12,017 nucleotides of DNA, from NCBI GenBank assembly GCA_003024985.2, contig PXIH01S0013153.1. One strand, given 5' to 3'. Below are positions 1 to 8,207 of the stretch, piece by piece (the first letter of the stretch is position 1; every line of letters starts with the position of its first letter). A program made the translations under genes and the position numbers. The stretch is from Euperipatoides rowelli. Its lineage: Eukaryota; Onychophora; Udeonychophora; Euonychophora; Peripatopsidae. The notes beneath the pieces were generated by a model that made no database searches, was not told the origin of the DNA, and saw only the letters and a list, made by a program, of their open reading frames with translations.

Positions 1-988
1 AAAGTGAATGGTCAAATAAAGTAGGCTACAAAATTAGGAATAAATCTTAATGATTTATTCTGGAGTTTATCAATTATTATTGATAAATGACATATATATT
101 ATATGCATTGAGGGGGTAGGAATAATTTAATTCAATATCGCATAAGATTTCCCAAGAATAATCTCTGTAAAACATTTTTAATTAAACCAATGTTCTCCTA
201 ATGTAAATACATAAGCAGCAGTGTCTAGTTCCATATTATTTTCCGTTAAATAAGACCAATATATAGTTTGTCACTCGCTCCATCCACATTATCATCTGCC
301 TAAACTATTTTTTTTTTCATTTAGGCTGATCTCTAGGTTGATATCTATCATTATTGAACTATTTGACATGTAAAATGTTGATATATGACTCACTTTAGAA
401 AACATATGACATACAGAAAATATACTTACAAACATTTGTATGATGGTAGCCTCCACTACTAAAACACTTTGCATCGAGGTGGCTTACTCCTGATTTGTGA
501 TTTTATTATCATTGACAGAAAATATTTTTAATACTTTATGTAATTTGTTAATAACAAACAATACTTTGAAATCAATCCAAATCAATCCTTCTGTAATTCA
601 ATCAACAAATGCCACTTCACATGCATCTTAAAAATTCAGAGTGCATTTATTTAGCCTACTACTGCTTTTGGATTAACATCAAATGCAGCTCATACACTAA
701 GCAATCACATCAACAAAAATGTAGCAAAGTTATAAAATGTGACTTTTATCAGCTCTTTGATATAGAAAAATATTATCAACATATTGAAAATTTGAATCAA
801 GCATCTTTGTATTGATAGGAAATCTTCTTCCCCTGGTCAGTGTTCGATTCTAAGTTTTGACCAGCTGTCTTTCTCTTCACCTTGAAAATCTGGCTAATTT
901 CTCTTGTTTTCTGCTCTGCATCGATTTATATACTATATTGTTGCCTTAGTAGCGATGTTTATATTGAATTTCTTCCTATAGGTTGCTA
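1..988. other. AT-rich stretch without a recognised gene
   Basis: I see no gene here that I can support. Short ORFs on both strands (about 60 codons) have no family signature and are what AT-rich noncoding DNA gives by chance. If MORN1 continues to the left, this is its intron or 3' flank. One 60-nt minus-strand block (430-489) has exon-like borders and is treated as a finding rather than a call. Confidence 0.5.
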
Positions 989-989
989 N

Positions 990-1065
990 TGTGTGTGTGT
1001 GTGTGTGTGTGTGAAAGCACAATATTATCAACATATTGATTGTGTGTGTGAAAGCACAATATTAT
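990..1065. repeat. TG microsatellite with local 37-bp duplication
   Basis: An uninterrupted (TG)n tract runs from 990 to about 1012, directly after an undetermined base at 989. The block of ten TG-type bases plus AAAGCACAATATTAT occurs at 1004-1028 and again at 1041-1065, a period of 37 bp. The 19-bp string AATATTATCAACATATTGA occurs between the copies (1021-1039) and also upstream at 769-787. This looks like replication slippage plus a short duplication. The undetermined base suggests the assembly was unsure of the tract. Confidence 0.9.
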
Positions 1066-1504
1066 GGCAATGATGTTGAGAGTAGGCTTGTTTGTCATTG
1101 GCTATATAAAAATTCTCTAATTTTTCAGCGAACAGTGAGAATTCTTCACCTGCTCAATGATTTCTCCAATGAATCCCCATAAATTGTGAACTTGTATAAA
1201 ATACATTTAGTTGTTTTAAATCCAATACTCCTCACCAATTTCTGATTTTCTGAAGTTAAATGTCTATTTCTCCTATGCAACAACCATATACAGTAAATAA
1301 GATGCTAAGTAAGTAAAATATAAATAATCATATATCTTAATGAAATATACAGCGTTTAAAGATCTGCACCAGCACCTTATAGGGGGAAAATCTTGCATTT
1401 CTTAGTAAATATAATACAAAAATACATAATTTAATAAAACAGTTTTGCCTACCACTCATGAAACTGGGTCAATACACCACACTCTGTAGTTAAGATCATA
1501 ACTC
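1066..1504. other. AT-rich spacer
   Basis: I see no coding, RNA or mobile-element signature in this interval. It consists of AT-rich DNA between the microsatellite and the 21-bp minisatellite. Confidence 0.5.
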
Positions 1505-2125
1505 ATATGATGGTGATTCTGATTCAAATAATGGTTCTAATATGATATTTCTAATTCAAAAGATTATGTTTTTTAATTCTTTTCACAATATTACAATTGA
1601 TATTTCTAATTGTTATGATAATTTTTCTATTTCTCTTATATTTCTAGTTTAAATTATGATCTTGCTCATCTTTATGTTATTAATGTTCCTCACTGAAATG
1701 ATGTCTGTTATGATACTGTTTTAATTTATATAATGTTTCTAATTTTAAGATGATAATTTAGATAATAATATTTCTATTTAAGATGACAATGTTTTTAATG
1801 CAATTTATGATGTTTCTAATTCAGAAGAATGTTTCTACTGATTGTTTCTAATTCAGATCATATTTCTATGATGATGTTTCTAAATCAGATGATGATGCTT
1901 CTAGTTCAGATGATGATGTTTCTAAATGAAACAATGATATTCTAATTATCATGATCTTACTAATTATTATGATGTTCTAATTCAGACATTAAAGTTTTTA
2001 ATTCAGACATTAATTCAGATTATATTTCTAAATATTATTGTTTATAATTTAGATAACAATGTTGCTAATCAAGATGATGTTTCTAATTCAAATGATGATG
2101 TTACTACTGTAATTAAGATGCTGAT
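1505..2125. repeat. Degenerate 21-bp minisatellite (GATGATGATGTTTCT core)
   Basis: Variants of a core GATGATGATGTTTCT followed by AATTCA-like bases recur through about 620 bp. The clearest copies are at 1870-1926, where three successive units keep an exact 21-bp period. There they read on the plus strand as an acidic heptad (DDDVSKS, DDDASSS, DDDVSK) before a TGA at 1927. Other copies have lost bases and carry stops in every frame, so this is not an intact gene today. It could be a noncoding minisatellite or the relic of an Asp/Ser-repeat coding region. Confidence 0.8.
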
Positions 2126-2450
2126 TTTTCTATAATATTCATTTGAATATTAAGATTAATCTCGGATAAAATACTATTAACTATCTTTCTTTGCCATAAC
2201 TTTCATCTCTTCTCTACAGATAGCTTATGGCAGTCATAGTTGGTACATAGCAAACAACCAATATACTACTGTAGCCTACATATTTTTTTTAAAAATGATC
2301 TCAAATGTAAATATGAATGCCCCTTAAATTGGATAAATCAAAATCTATAACTTTCAATTTTTTTACCTTGTCTCTTGTTTCTTATTGTTATTTTATTATT
2401 AATTATTATAATATTAAGTAATAATTTTTAAAATAATCACAAAGATTTAC
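2126..2450. other. AT-rich sequence downstream of the last visible MORN1 exon
   Basis: On the minus strand this begins with the GTAAAT donor at 2450-2445, so it should be the start of the next MORN1 intron. It contains runs of A and T and no recognised exon. Confidence 0.5.
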
Positions 2451-2661
2451 CCTCAATAAGTTCTCCATCATCATTGTGAGTTTCAACTTCTATATTTATC
2501 AAATTTTTTTCCGTATTAAATTCAAAAAACGTATCGCCTAGAATTACTATGTGTGAAGCCATTTTCACAGGGAGACCATTAATCCAGTAACCATCATAAA
2601 TCATTCCTGAGGCATGAATCAATTTTCCATAGCCACTAAATGCATCTTTACACCATTGACC
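2451..2661 (-). CDS. MORN1: MORN1 exon (last MORN repeats plus conserved linker)
   Basis: This 211-nt exon encodes about 70 residues. It starts in phase 0 with GQW after the acceptor CTTTTAG at 2663-2662. It carries a unit FSGYGKLIHASGMIYDGYW, then INGLP and the non-MORN segment HIVILG, and ends in an acidic stretch (NDDGELIEG). The YxGxWINGxP and IVILG pattern directly after the last MORN unit is the best evidence for MORN1 rather than another MORN protein. The donor is GAGG/GTAAAT with GT at 2450-2449, leaving phase 1. The Met at 2622 is internal. An intron of only 93 nt separates it from the exon at 2755-2842. I do not recognise the next exon (family motif GRVLxISAG) in 1-2450. Confidence 0.87.
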
Positions 2662-2754
2662 CTAAAAGAAACATTATATAATCCAAATATCACTAAGTCC
2701 TCATTTACTTTAATATAGCCTACTGAATATGGTATACTTTAAAAAAAAAATTAC

Positions 2755-2842
2755 TGTAAAAAAAGAATTGTCACATGTTGCTAATGAGCCATATCCATGT
2801 GTTTTATCATTCATCCAGTTGCCTTCATATTTATCTCCATTT
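2755..2842 (-). CDS. MORN1: MORN1 exon (MORN repeat NGDKYEGNW)
   Basis: This 88-nt exon encodes about 29 residues. Its first base completes the Glu codon from the previous exon, and it continues NGDKYEGNWMNDKTHGYG, a clear MORN unit. The acceptor is TTCCATAG after a pyrimidine-rich tract (AG at 2844-2843). The donor I chose is ACA/GTAATT (GT at 2754-2753), which ends in phase 0. That choice gives a junction DNSFFT-GQW whose spacing matches the DGSTYKGQW segment of vertebrate MORN1 without a gap. The donor is weaker than the others and follows a T-run, so a small shift is possible. The exon is too short to be seen as an ORF. Confidence 0.82.
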
Positions 2843-3104
2843 CTATGGAAGAAAAGAAATGGGATAAAAGATAAATTATAAATTTGTAGATTTAGTTTTA
2901 AAAAGTCAATATTTGAGATTTTATGTTAAATTGTCGTGTATTGCATGTACAATATGTAGGAAAGAAAGGCCGGTTCTAGTGCTATGACCAATCAGAATTG
3001 AGCACCCACAATGCATTTATATCAACAATACAGGGGGATCTATGACATTATCATGAAAATTACTGACATTTTCTAAATAGTTTTGAAGTTTCCTGAATAT
3101 GTTT

Positions 3105-3290
3105 GTGGCCCTGCTGAAGAGGGATACAGTTCATTTACATACATATGTTAATGGTGTCATTCTCGAATATTCTTAAAGGTAGGTGTGGCACTGTGTGGCC
3201 CTGCTGAAGAGGGATGCAGCTCATTTGCATATGTTAATGATGATGATGTCATTCCTGAATATTCCCGAACGTAGGTGTGACACTTCATCA
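3105..3290. repeat. Two-copy 90-bp tandem repeat
   Basis: The string GTGGCCCTGCTGAAGAGGGA starts at 3105 and again at 3195, giving a 90-bp period. The copies go on in parallel through a CATTTxCATA...ATGTTAATG segment, a GTCATTC segment, and an AATATTC...GTAGGTGTG segment. Copy two has an ATTTGCATAT octamer-like site and a small GATGATGAT expansion. Partial similarity extends a little to the left (TCCTGAATAT at 3091 and 3253). It is likely an internal duplication in a mobile-element fragment; I cannot name the family. Confidence 0.85.
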
Positions 3291-3299
3291 ATTTCAATA

Positions 3300-3720
3300 T
3301 ATCCACAGTAAATCCAAGATGGTGGCTAAATATTTTTTTTCTGAAGTACTCTAACCTTGAAGGAGCATGGTCTTATGCCACCTAACCTAATATCCAATCT
3401 GACATCTTGCACAGAATGATGTGCATGACTGTCATTCTGTAAAACTTGAATGTGATTCCTCAGAGGTTTGTACTTTGGGAACTAGGTAGAAAACTCTGTG
3501 ATGTCACATGTACTAGTTTGAGAATGGATGTGATGCCATTCAGATGAGCAGAACAATATTTTTTTGTGATTTTTGCTGATCTGTAAACGTGAATATGATG
3601 TCACAGGGACTTATGTTTTGAACCCCTTATGTGTTATTATTTCTATCATTGAATTTAAAACCTGTAGGTTTCAGTAGTAATTTTCATACTAAGTTTCAGC
3701 CAGATTAGCAGTTCTACTTA
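3300..3720. other. Possible unclassified repeat fragment with stem-loop
   Basis: This stretch is less AT-rich than its flanks. It contains AATCCAAGATGG at 3311-3322, which also occurs at 11637-11648 in a clear repeat, so part of it probably belongs to the same dispersed family. A perfect 9-bp inverted repeat (ACAGAATGA at 3411-3419, TCATTCTGT at 3432-3440) encloses a 12-nt loop. No coding sequence is recognised. Confidence 0.4.
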
Positions 3721-3756
3721 GTCGACCGCTACCAATGTGTGAACCCTGCTTCGTTG

Positions 3757-3797
3757 GAATAAACTATAATAGTTAATCGTTGTGAAAAAACCACACT
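3757..3797 (+). repeat. SINE/LINE-like tail, copy 1
   Basis: This 41-bp segment, with the core GTGAAAAAACCACA, is matched in inverse orientation at 8849-8906. In this copy it reads AATAAACTATAATAG, then TTAATCGTTGTG and the A-run core. Two diverged copies in one window suggest a dispersed repeat, probably the conserved 3' end of a SINE or LINE. I cannot name the family. Confidence 0.5.
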
Positions 3798-4575
3798 GAA
3801 GCATGATGAATGATTTCACACATATTTGTGAATTATATATCCTTTATTATTTAAAAAAAAAAAGATAATTTAATCATTAATTTTTAATGTTTATACTTTT
3901 TATATTTTTAAAATCAATTAATTATAATTTAAAACAACTTTTCTAGAACACTACCCTTCATCTCAATGCTAGCCTATGGGCAGAAAAGTGCCTTTCTTTA
4001 AATCACTATGAAGTTTGGAAAAATCTTAGTCTAAAATCGTAAACGCAATATAGAAATTAAAACTTAATAGTAATCTGAAATAAATAATTTTAACTATACT
4101 AATTTTAACTGGCAGATATTGAAAAAAAAAAGGATGCAGAGCAATAAATTAAGATGTGCAACCAGGCAATTTACTGCTCAAGGCTGTCACAAGCACAAGT
4201 TCAAAAATCCTTAAAAAATATAAATTTTTTTTCTTTTAATTTAAAACATTTAAAATCAATTGAAATTTTGTTTCTAAACGTATTAGAAAGATTACTATTG
4301 ACTAGTCAAGCAGAACGTATTAGACTCTCTCAACAGCATTTAGAGCGCATACATTCAAAGTGCGTTTTATAGTAAGAAGTCTCAGCACTTTTTTTTATTC
4401 TAAAACATTCCAAATATGCATAAAATCATATTTTTTCATGTGCAAAAATTCCTGATTTTTAAAATGAGCCTCCATTTAAGCTGATCTGTGGGAATTATTG
4501 GATTTATCGCCATTTACTGAGCACTATCAAAAAGTTTAGTGTTTTTTTTTTCTTTACTTTTTTTTTAATCTGTAA
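3798..4575. other. AT-rich spacer
   Basis: I see nothing identifiable here. There are several poly(A) and poly(T) runs. A 72-codon plus-strand ORF at 4154-4372 has no family signature and is low-complexity in codons (mostly Lys, Asn, Leu, Phe), so I do not call it. Confidence 0.5.
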
Positions 4576-4797
4576 ATCACTCCTCCAAAATCAAGTTACC
4601 AGATAACTGATGTCCAGAAGGTTATTATTATTGCCTTCAAGAAATATGGACTTATTAATAGAGAAATTGCATGCAAATTGGGATGTAACACTATTAGGCG
4701 GAATTTAGCCGAGCAAGTTGCCCTAGGCAAAATGGATCGCAAAATAAGGGTTCCAAGAAGAAAAGCAACAGCTATTGAATACATGTTGTTTTTGTGA
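4576..4797 (+). pseudogene. Remnant of a helix-turn-helix (Tc1/mariner-like) transposase N-terminus
   Basis: Read in the frame of 4576, about 73 codons run to a TGA at 4795-4797. They look like the N-terminus of a Tc1/mariner-type transposase: a Pro-Pro-Lys lead, ITDVQKVIIIAFKKYGLINR, then a recognition-helix-like EIACKLGC and later a basic PRRKAT segment. In the family this DNA-binding domain is followed by a DDE/D catalytic core; no catalytic core is visible downstream. No ATG precedes the domain; the codon before the Pro-Pro-Lys lead is ACT (4579-4581). A longer minus-strand ORF over the same bases is a shadow. The match rests on pattern memory, so another HTH protein is possible. Confidence 0.5.
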
Positions 4798-5560
4798 CTC
4801 TGTTTGGTCTGGAAATCATTTATCAAGTTATATCTGATTTGGGGAAAGAAAATTGTAATTATGTATAATTGTTTGTTCTAAATTAATTTTATAACATAAA
4901 GTTTTATATGTTTATTAGTTTGAATATTGCCATTAATGCTTGTTCTGTTGATAAAAATTAGTTGTATTTTATCTCACTAAAGAGAAAAATTGGAGGGAAA
5001 TAGACACTGCTTCACTTTTTTAGCTGCAAAATGTGTTTTAATCTACTAATTATGTTGTAAAGGGCACATGGCCTAAAAATAATCTTTATTTGGAATGTAT
5101 AATATTGTATATCAAAATATGTTTAGCCACGCATGCATATTTACCATCAGTCTAGGTTGAACTAACATCGTGGTCAACCAATCGTTCAACACATACTAAC
5201 ATTGTAACCCAATTTTGACTAGAGACTAAATTTCAGCTTATTAATCAATCAAACTCTTGTTTTCTCACCATGAATAAAACATTGGTCTGTCGAGGCGGAT
5301 AGCATGGTGGAATGTGCTTAGCAGCAAAATGTAATTATCGCTACACAGTAGGCTATATCGTCATTGTGATGGTCAGGTATATTCAACCACCTAGTTTGTC
5401 TTATTTATTAATGAATTGGGTTTGAGAGGAATTGATTGATTGAATTATATTGTTTTTTTAATGCATTGTTAGTTTTGGATGCAACTGCTTCATAATGGAA
5501 CCTATATTGAAAACAAAACGTGTTTTAAAAACTAGACTATCACGTATCCAATCTGCCATT
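4798..5560. other. Spacer without a recognised gene
   Basis: No gene is identified. The sequence from about 5120 to 5400 is less AT-rich than the surroundings. It holds a short inverted repeat (GGTTGA ... TCAACC, 5155-5179) and could be part of an unrecognised transposon or a decayed LTR, but I cannot support either. Confidence 0.4.
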
Positions 5561-5568
5561 GATACACA

Positions 5569-5583
5569 GTCTACATTGTAGAC
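5569..5583. repeat. Perfect 15-nt hairpin
   Basis: GTCTACATTGTAGAC is a perfect inverted repeat with 7-nt arms around one T. It lies 18 bp left of a much larger palindrome. Confidence 0.85.
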
Positions 5584-5601
5584 ATTGGATGCCATGGCTT
5601 A

Positions 5602-5639
5602 CCAACACTGGATGTAAGAATTCCTACATCCAGTGTTGG
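5602..5639. repeat. 38-nt near-perfect palindrome
   Basis: The arms CCAACACTGGATGTA (5602-5616) and TACATCCAGTGTTGG (5625-5639) pair perfectly. The 8-nt centre AGAATTCC pairs too except for one A/C pair, so 18 of 19 positions match. It could be a transposon end, a fold-back, or a terminal structure of the BEL/Pao element whose reading frame begins about 50 bp to the right. Confidence 0.95.
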
Positions 5640-5685
5640 GCTAGAGAATTTATTAATATCATTATGTAAACTATGGTTTCAATAA

Positions 5686-6402
5686 AAAGTTAATAATAAT
5701 AATAAGGTCAATCAGTTAGAAGAAGACTTCAATAAACTGTTACTTGAAGTAAGTCAGGTTTGTGATGATCAACAGTATGAGAGTTATGAGGTAGAGTTTA
5801 ATGAGTTGGACACCTACATACACTCACAGGTAGGTTGAGTGCAACAATGGTACCACAAATTGCATCTACTCAGCCACCATCCACTTCTTTGACTGAGTTA
5901 CGTCTGCTTAGGATTGAGTTGCCCTCCTTTTCTGGCAAGTATGAAGAATAATTAACTTTTCTAGATTGTTTGTAGCCTCAGTCCATAACAATTCAACTCT
6001 TAGTGGAGCACAAAAACTTCATTACCGGTACTCAAAGACATCTGTTAAAGAGGAGGCAGCTTTGCTGATACAGTCAATCCCAATCACTAATTATAAGGAA
6101 GCTTGGGAGATATTGGTACAGNGTTACCAAAATGTCTATTAAATAGCAAATGCCCATCTGACAGGCTATTGACACAGTCTAGTATCAACAGTGGCTCTGC
6201 CCAATCACTTAGGAAATGGGTAGATACCACCAATGAGTATGTGCGTGCAATTAGGGTACATGGAGTACCCATTGAGCACTGGGAGCTTTCTCTGGTAAGG
6301 GATGAGCTGACAACCTACACAAAACTTATGCAATTCTTGGATCAACATGCACATGCTTTGGCAACCTCAGATCGGCAACCAGGAGTGGTGCAGGTACCAT
6401 GA
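5686..6402 (+). pseudogene. BEL/Pao gag pseudogene
   Basis: The first open piece (5686-5835) has a hydrophilic helix-rich look and ends at TGA 5836-5838. A second piece in another frame starts at ATG 5847 and shows IELPSFSGKYEE, the conserved Gag entry motif, before TAA at 5949-5951. Matching pieces continue from about 5965 in mixed frames (NNSTLSGAQKLHY at 5987-6025). The longest open stretch is 6103-6402, which includes SINSGSAQSLRKWVDTTNEY. Compared with the family, a block is missing within this stretch near the codons for HWELSL. The protein would normally form the particle that houses reverse transcription. The reading frame is beyond repair. Confidence 0.8.
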
Positions 6403-6473
6403 CTGGGTTCAAACAGGTTAAATCATCTAAACAAACATTGGTGCATCATGGAATTGTGAATGTTGAAAAGTCC

Positions 6474-6590
6474 TTGCATTGCAAAGGAGATCATATGCTA
6501 TACAGGTGCACAATGTTTTTAAATCTTAACATTCGTGATTGCCAGGCTGCGGTTAAGAGGCTGAGACTGTGTTAGAACTGTCTGCGTGGA
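6474..6590 (+). pseudogene. Gag zinc-knuckle remnant of the BEL/Pao element
   Basis: The frame of 6474 reads SLHCKGDHMLYRC around 6471-6509, which fits a C-x2-C-x3-H-x4-C knuckle, except that the first Cys is Ser (TCC at 6471-6473). A second Cys-rich motif follows: LRLC, then a stop TAG (6572-6574), then NCLRGN. The knuckle normally binds the element's RNA. Both motifs are damaged. Confidence 0.65.
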
Positions 6591-6695
6591 AATATCAAGT
6601 CCAACAATGTAATGGCAGTAAATGTAGGAAATGTAATGTAATGGTCATAACCACACACACTTATTCACACAGATGTTTCTCCAGCACTGCCACAG

Positions 6696-7184
6696 GTGGA
6701 TCAAACTATAGCCAATCATCACTTCAGTAAGCCTGTTCATGCACATCAGGTTTTGTTGTCAACAGCACTGGTGAATGTTCTTGGTGGTGATGGTGAGTGG
6801 CATGTTGTTTGTGTACTTCTGGATTTGGCATCTCATGTGAGGTTAATGACAGAAAACTGTGTACAGAGACTAGGTCTCAGAAAAAATAAAACTTCAGTGG
6901 CTATTACAGGTGTTATGGCACAAACAGTTGCCACTTCATTTGCAAATGTACGGCTTACTTTGTCACCAGTTCAGCCGCCAAGTGAACTGTTCTCTGTTGA
7001 TGCTCTGGTGTTGACTAACATCACTAGCTGGCATACAAATATACAAATTGATACCAAGAGGTGGACACATTTGACAAACTTACCTTTGGCTGATCCTCAG
7101 TATCTGATACCTGGCCACATTGATACCATATTGGGAGCGGATGTATATGCAGATTTGTTGGAAGGGGGTGTGCAAGGGTCCTGA
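6696..7184 (+). pseudogene. BEL/Pao aspartic protease domain, active site lost
   Basis: This 162-codon open piece has the retropepsin-like layout of BEL/Pao elements: a strand leading to LLD at 6816-6824, then ENCVQRLGL, and a later ILGADVYADLL segment. The family catalytic signature is Asp followed by Ser/Thr-Gly. Here Asp (6822-6824) is followed by Leu-Ala, so the protease should be inactive. The frame ends at TGA 7182-7184 in a G-rich run (GGAAGGGGGTG), a likely slippage site. The first ATG is incidental, because in intact elements this is part of a longer polyprotein. Confidence 0.75.
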
Positions 7185-7233
7185 GGGATCACCTACAGTG
7201 GTACAAAACATATAGGGTGGGTGTTGTGGGATA

Positions 7234-8207
7234 TTGCATTCACCTACATTGGGAGCAGTGGTAAGCCACCATGTTCAGTGTATTACTAATGTGGACATTC
7301 ATCAATTCTGGAATATTGATAGTGATTCGTCAGCCAGAATTTTGACATCTGAGGAGACTTCATGTGAGGAATATTTTACAGCCACTTATTCAAGGACTGA
7401 TTCTGGTTTTTTTTGTAGTAAGCCTTCCATTCAGAACAGACATTCATAGGTGGAAACAGGTTGAGCATCGCCTTTGTAAAACACCTGAACTACAACTCCA
7501 ACATGCATCTTTTATGAAGGAATACCTCACGATGGCTCATATGGAACCAGTGGAAGCCCATGAACCATACTTGCCTCCTGAAAAGACCTCCTATTTGCCC
7601 CATTATGCTGTTTTCAAAACCAGTTGCACTACTACAAAGGTTTGAGTGGTGTTTGATGCTTCGGCAAATCGTCTCTGGGGTTTCCCTAAATGACAAGTTA
7701 ATGGTGGGACCAAAGCTACAGTATCGCCAAGTTAAGATGCATCCAGAGGACACAAATAATCAGCACATTGTATGGAGAGTGGCCCCTGATCAACCCATTC
7801 AAGACTTCTGGCTTCTGACTCTCACATATGGTACTACCTCAGCACCTTATCAAGCTGTGAGTTGTTTGAGACAATTAGCAGAAGATGGAAGGGAGACATG
7901 GCCTATTGTGTCTATGGTGTTGTTGAGGGGGTTCTATGTTGATGATTTGCTGTCTGGGGCCAGCTCTGTGTATGAAGCTCTTCAGTTACAGAGCAACCTT
8001 CTACAACTTTTGGCAAGTGGGGATTTTAAGTTTTGTAAATGGTCCTCCAACAGTTCCACCATATTGGAGGCAATTCCCTCCAAAGCTAGAGAAACTTCAC
8101 TGCCATTTCACATCTGGGGTGATCAGAGTGTAAGAGCTTTGGGGAACAATTGGCATTCGGGAGCAAATCATTTTCACTTCACTCTTCTTCGTTTGATCAA
8201 GGGGTGA
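7234..8207 (+). pseudogene. BEL/Pao reverse transcriptase pseudogene
   Basis: Three frame-shifted pieces are visible. 7234-7449 has the linker features FWNID and LTSEE. 7364-7645 has the lead-in to RT (MKEYL, LPHYAVFKT) and stops at TGA 7643-7645 immediately before VVFDASANR, so the stop interrupts an otherwise continuous motif. The frame changes again near 7675. 7560-8207 has SLNDKLMVGP, YRQVKM and the catalytic FYVDD box at 7932-7946. The segment that normally carries the first catalytic Asp motif is absent at about 7721/7722. The enzyme would copy element RNA into DNA; it cannot be functional here. Confidence 0.85.

Noticed and set aside
609-815. 68-codon plus-strand ORF
   Set aside because: No family signature, no splice context, and a length expected by chance.
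882-1073. 63-codon plus-strand ORF with a hydrophobic start, like a signal peptide
   Set aside because: It runs through the TG microsatellite and the undetermined base; the Cys-Val run is just the dinucleotide repeat.
1505-2125. CRISPR array or other spaced direct repeats
   Set aside because: The units are contiguous and degenerate with no unique spacers, and the DNA is eukaryotic.
2201-2280. Plus-strand exon start after CTTCTCTACAG at 2210-2220
   Set aside because: A good acceptor by itself, but no open reading with recognisable content or matching donor follows.
4154-4372. 72-codon plus-strand ORF rich in Leu, Lys and Asn
   Set aside because: Low-complexity AT-driven composition and no motif I recognise.
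4596-4826. 76-codon minus-strand ORF with hydrophobic stretches
   Set aside because: Complement of the HTH transposase-like reading, which has clear motif structure on the plus strand.
5640-5703. 5' LTR of the BEL/Pao element (TGTTG start and AATAAA at 5681)
   Set aside because: Only about 50 bp separate it from the gag-like reading, which is too short for an LTR, and no matching 3' LTR was found.
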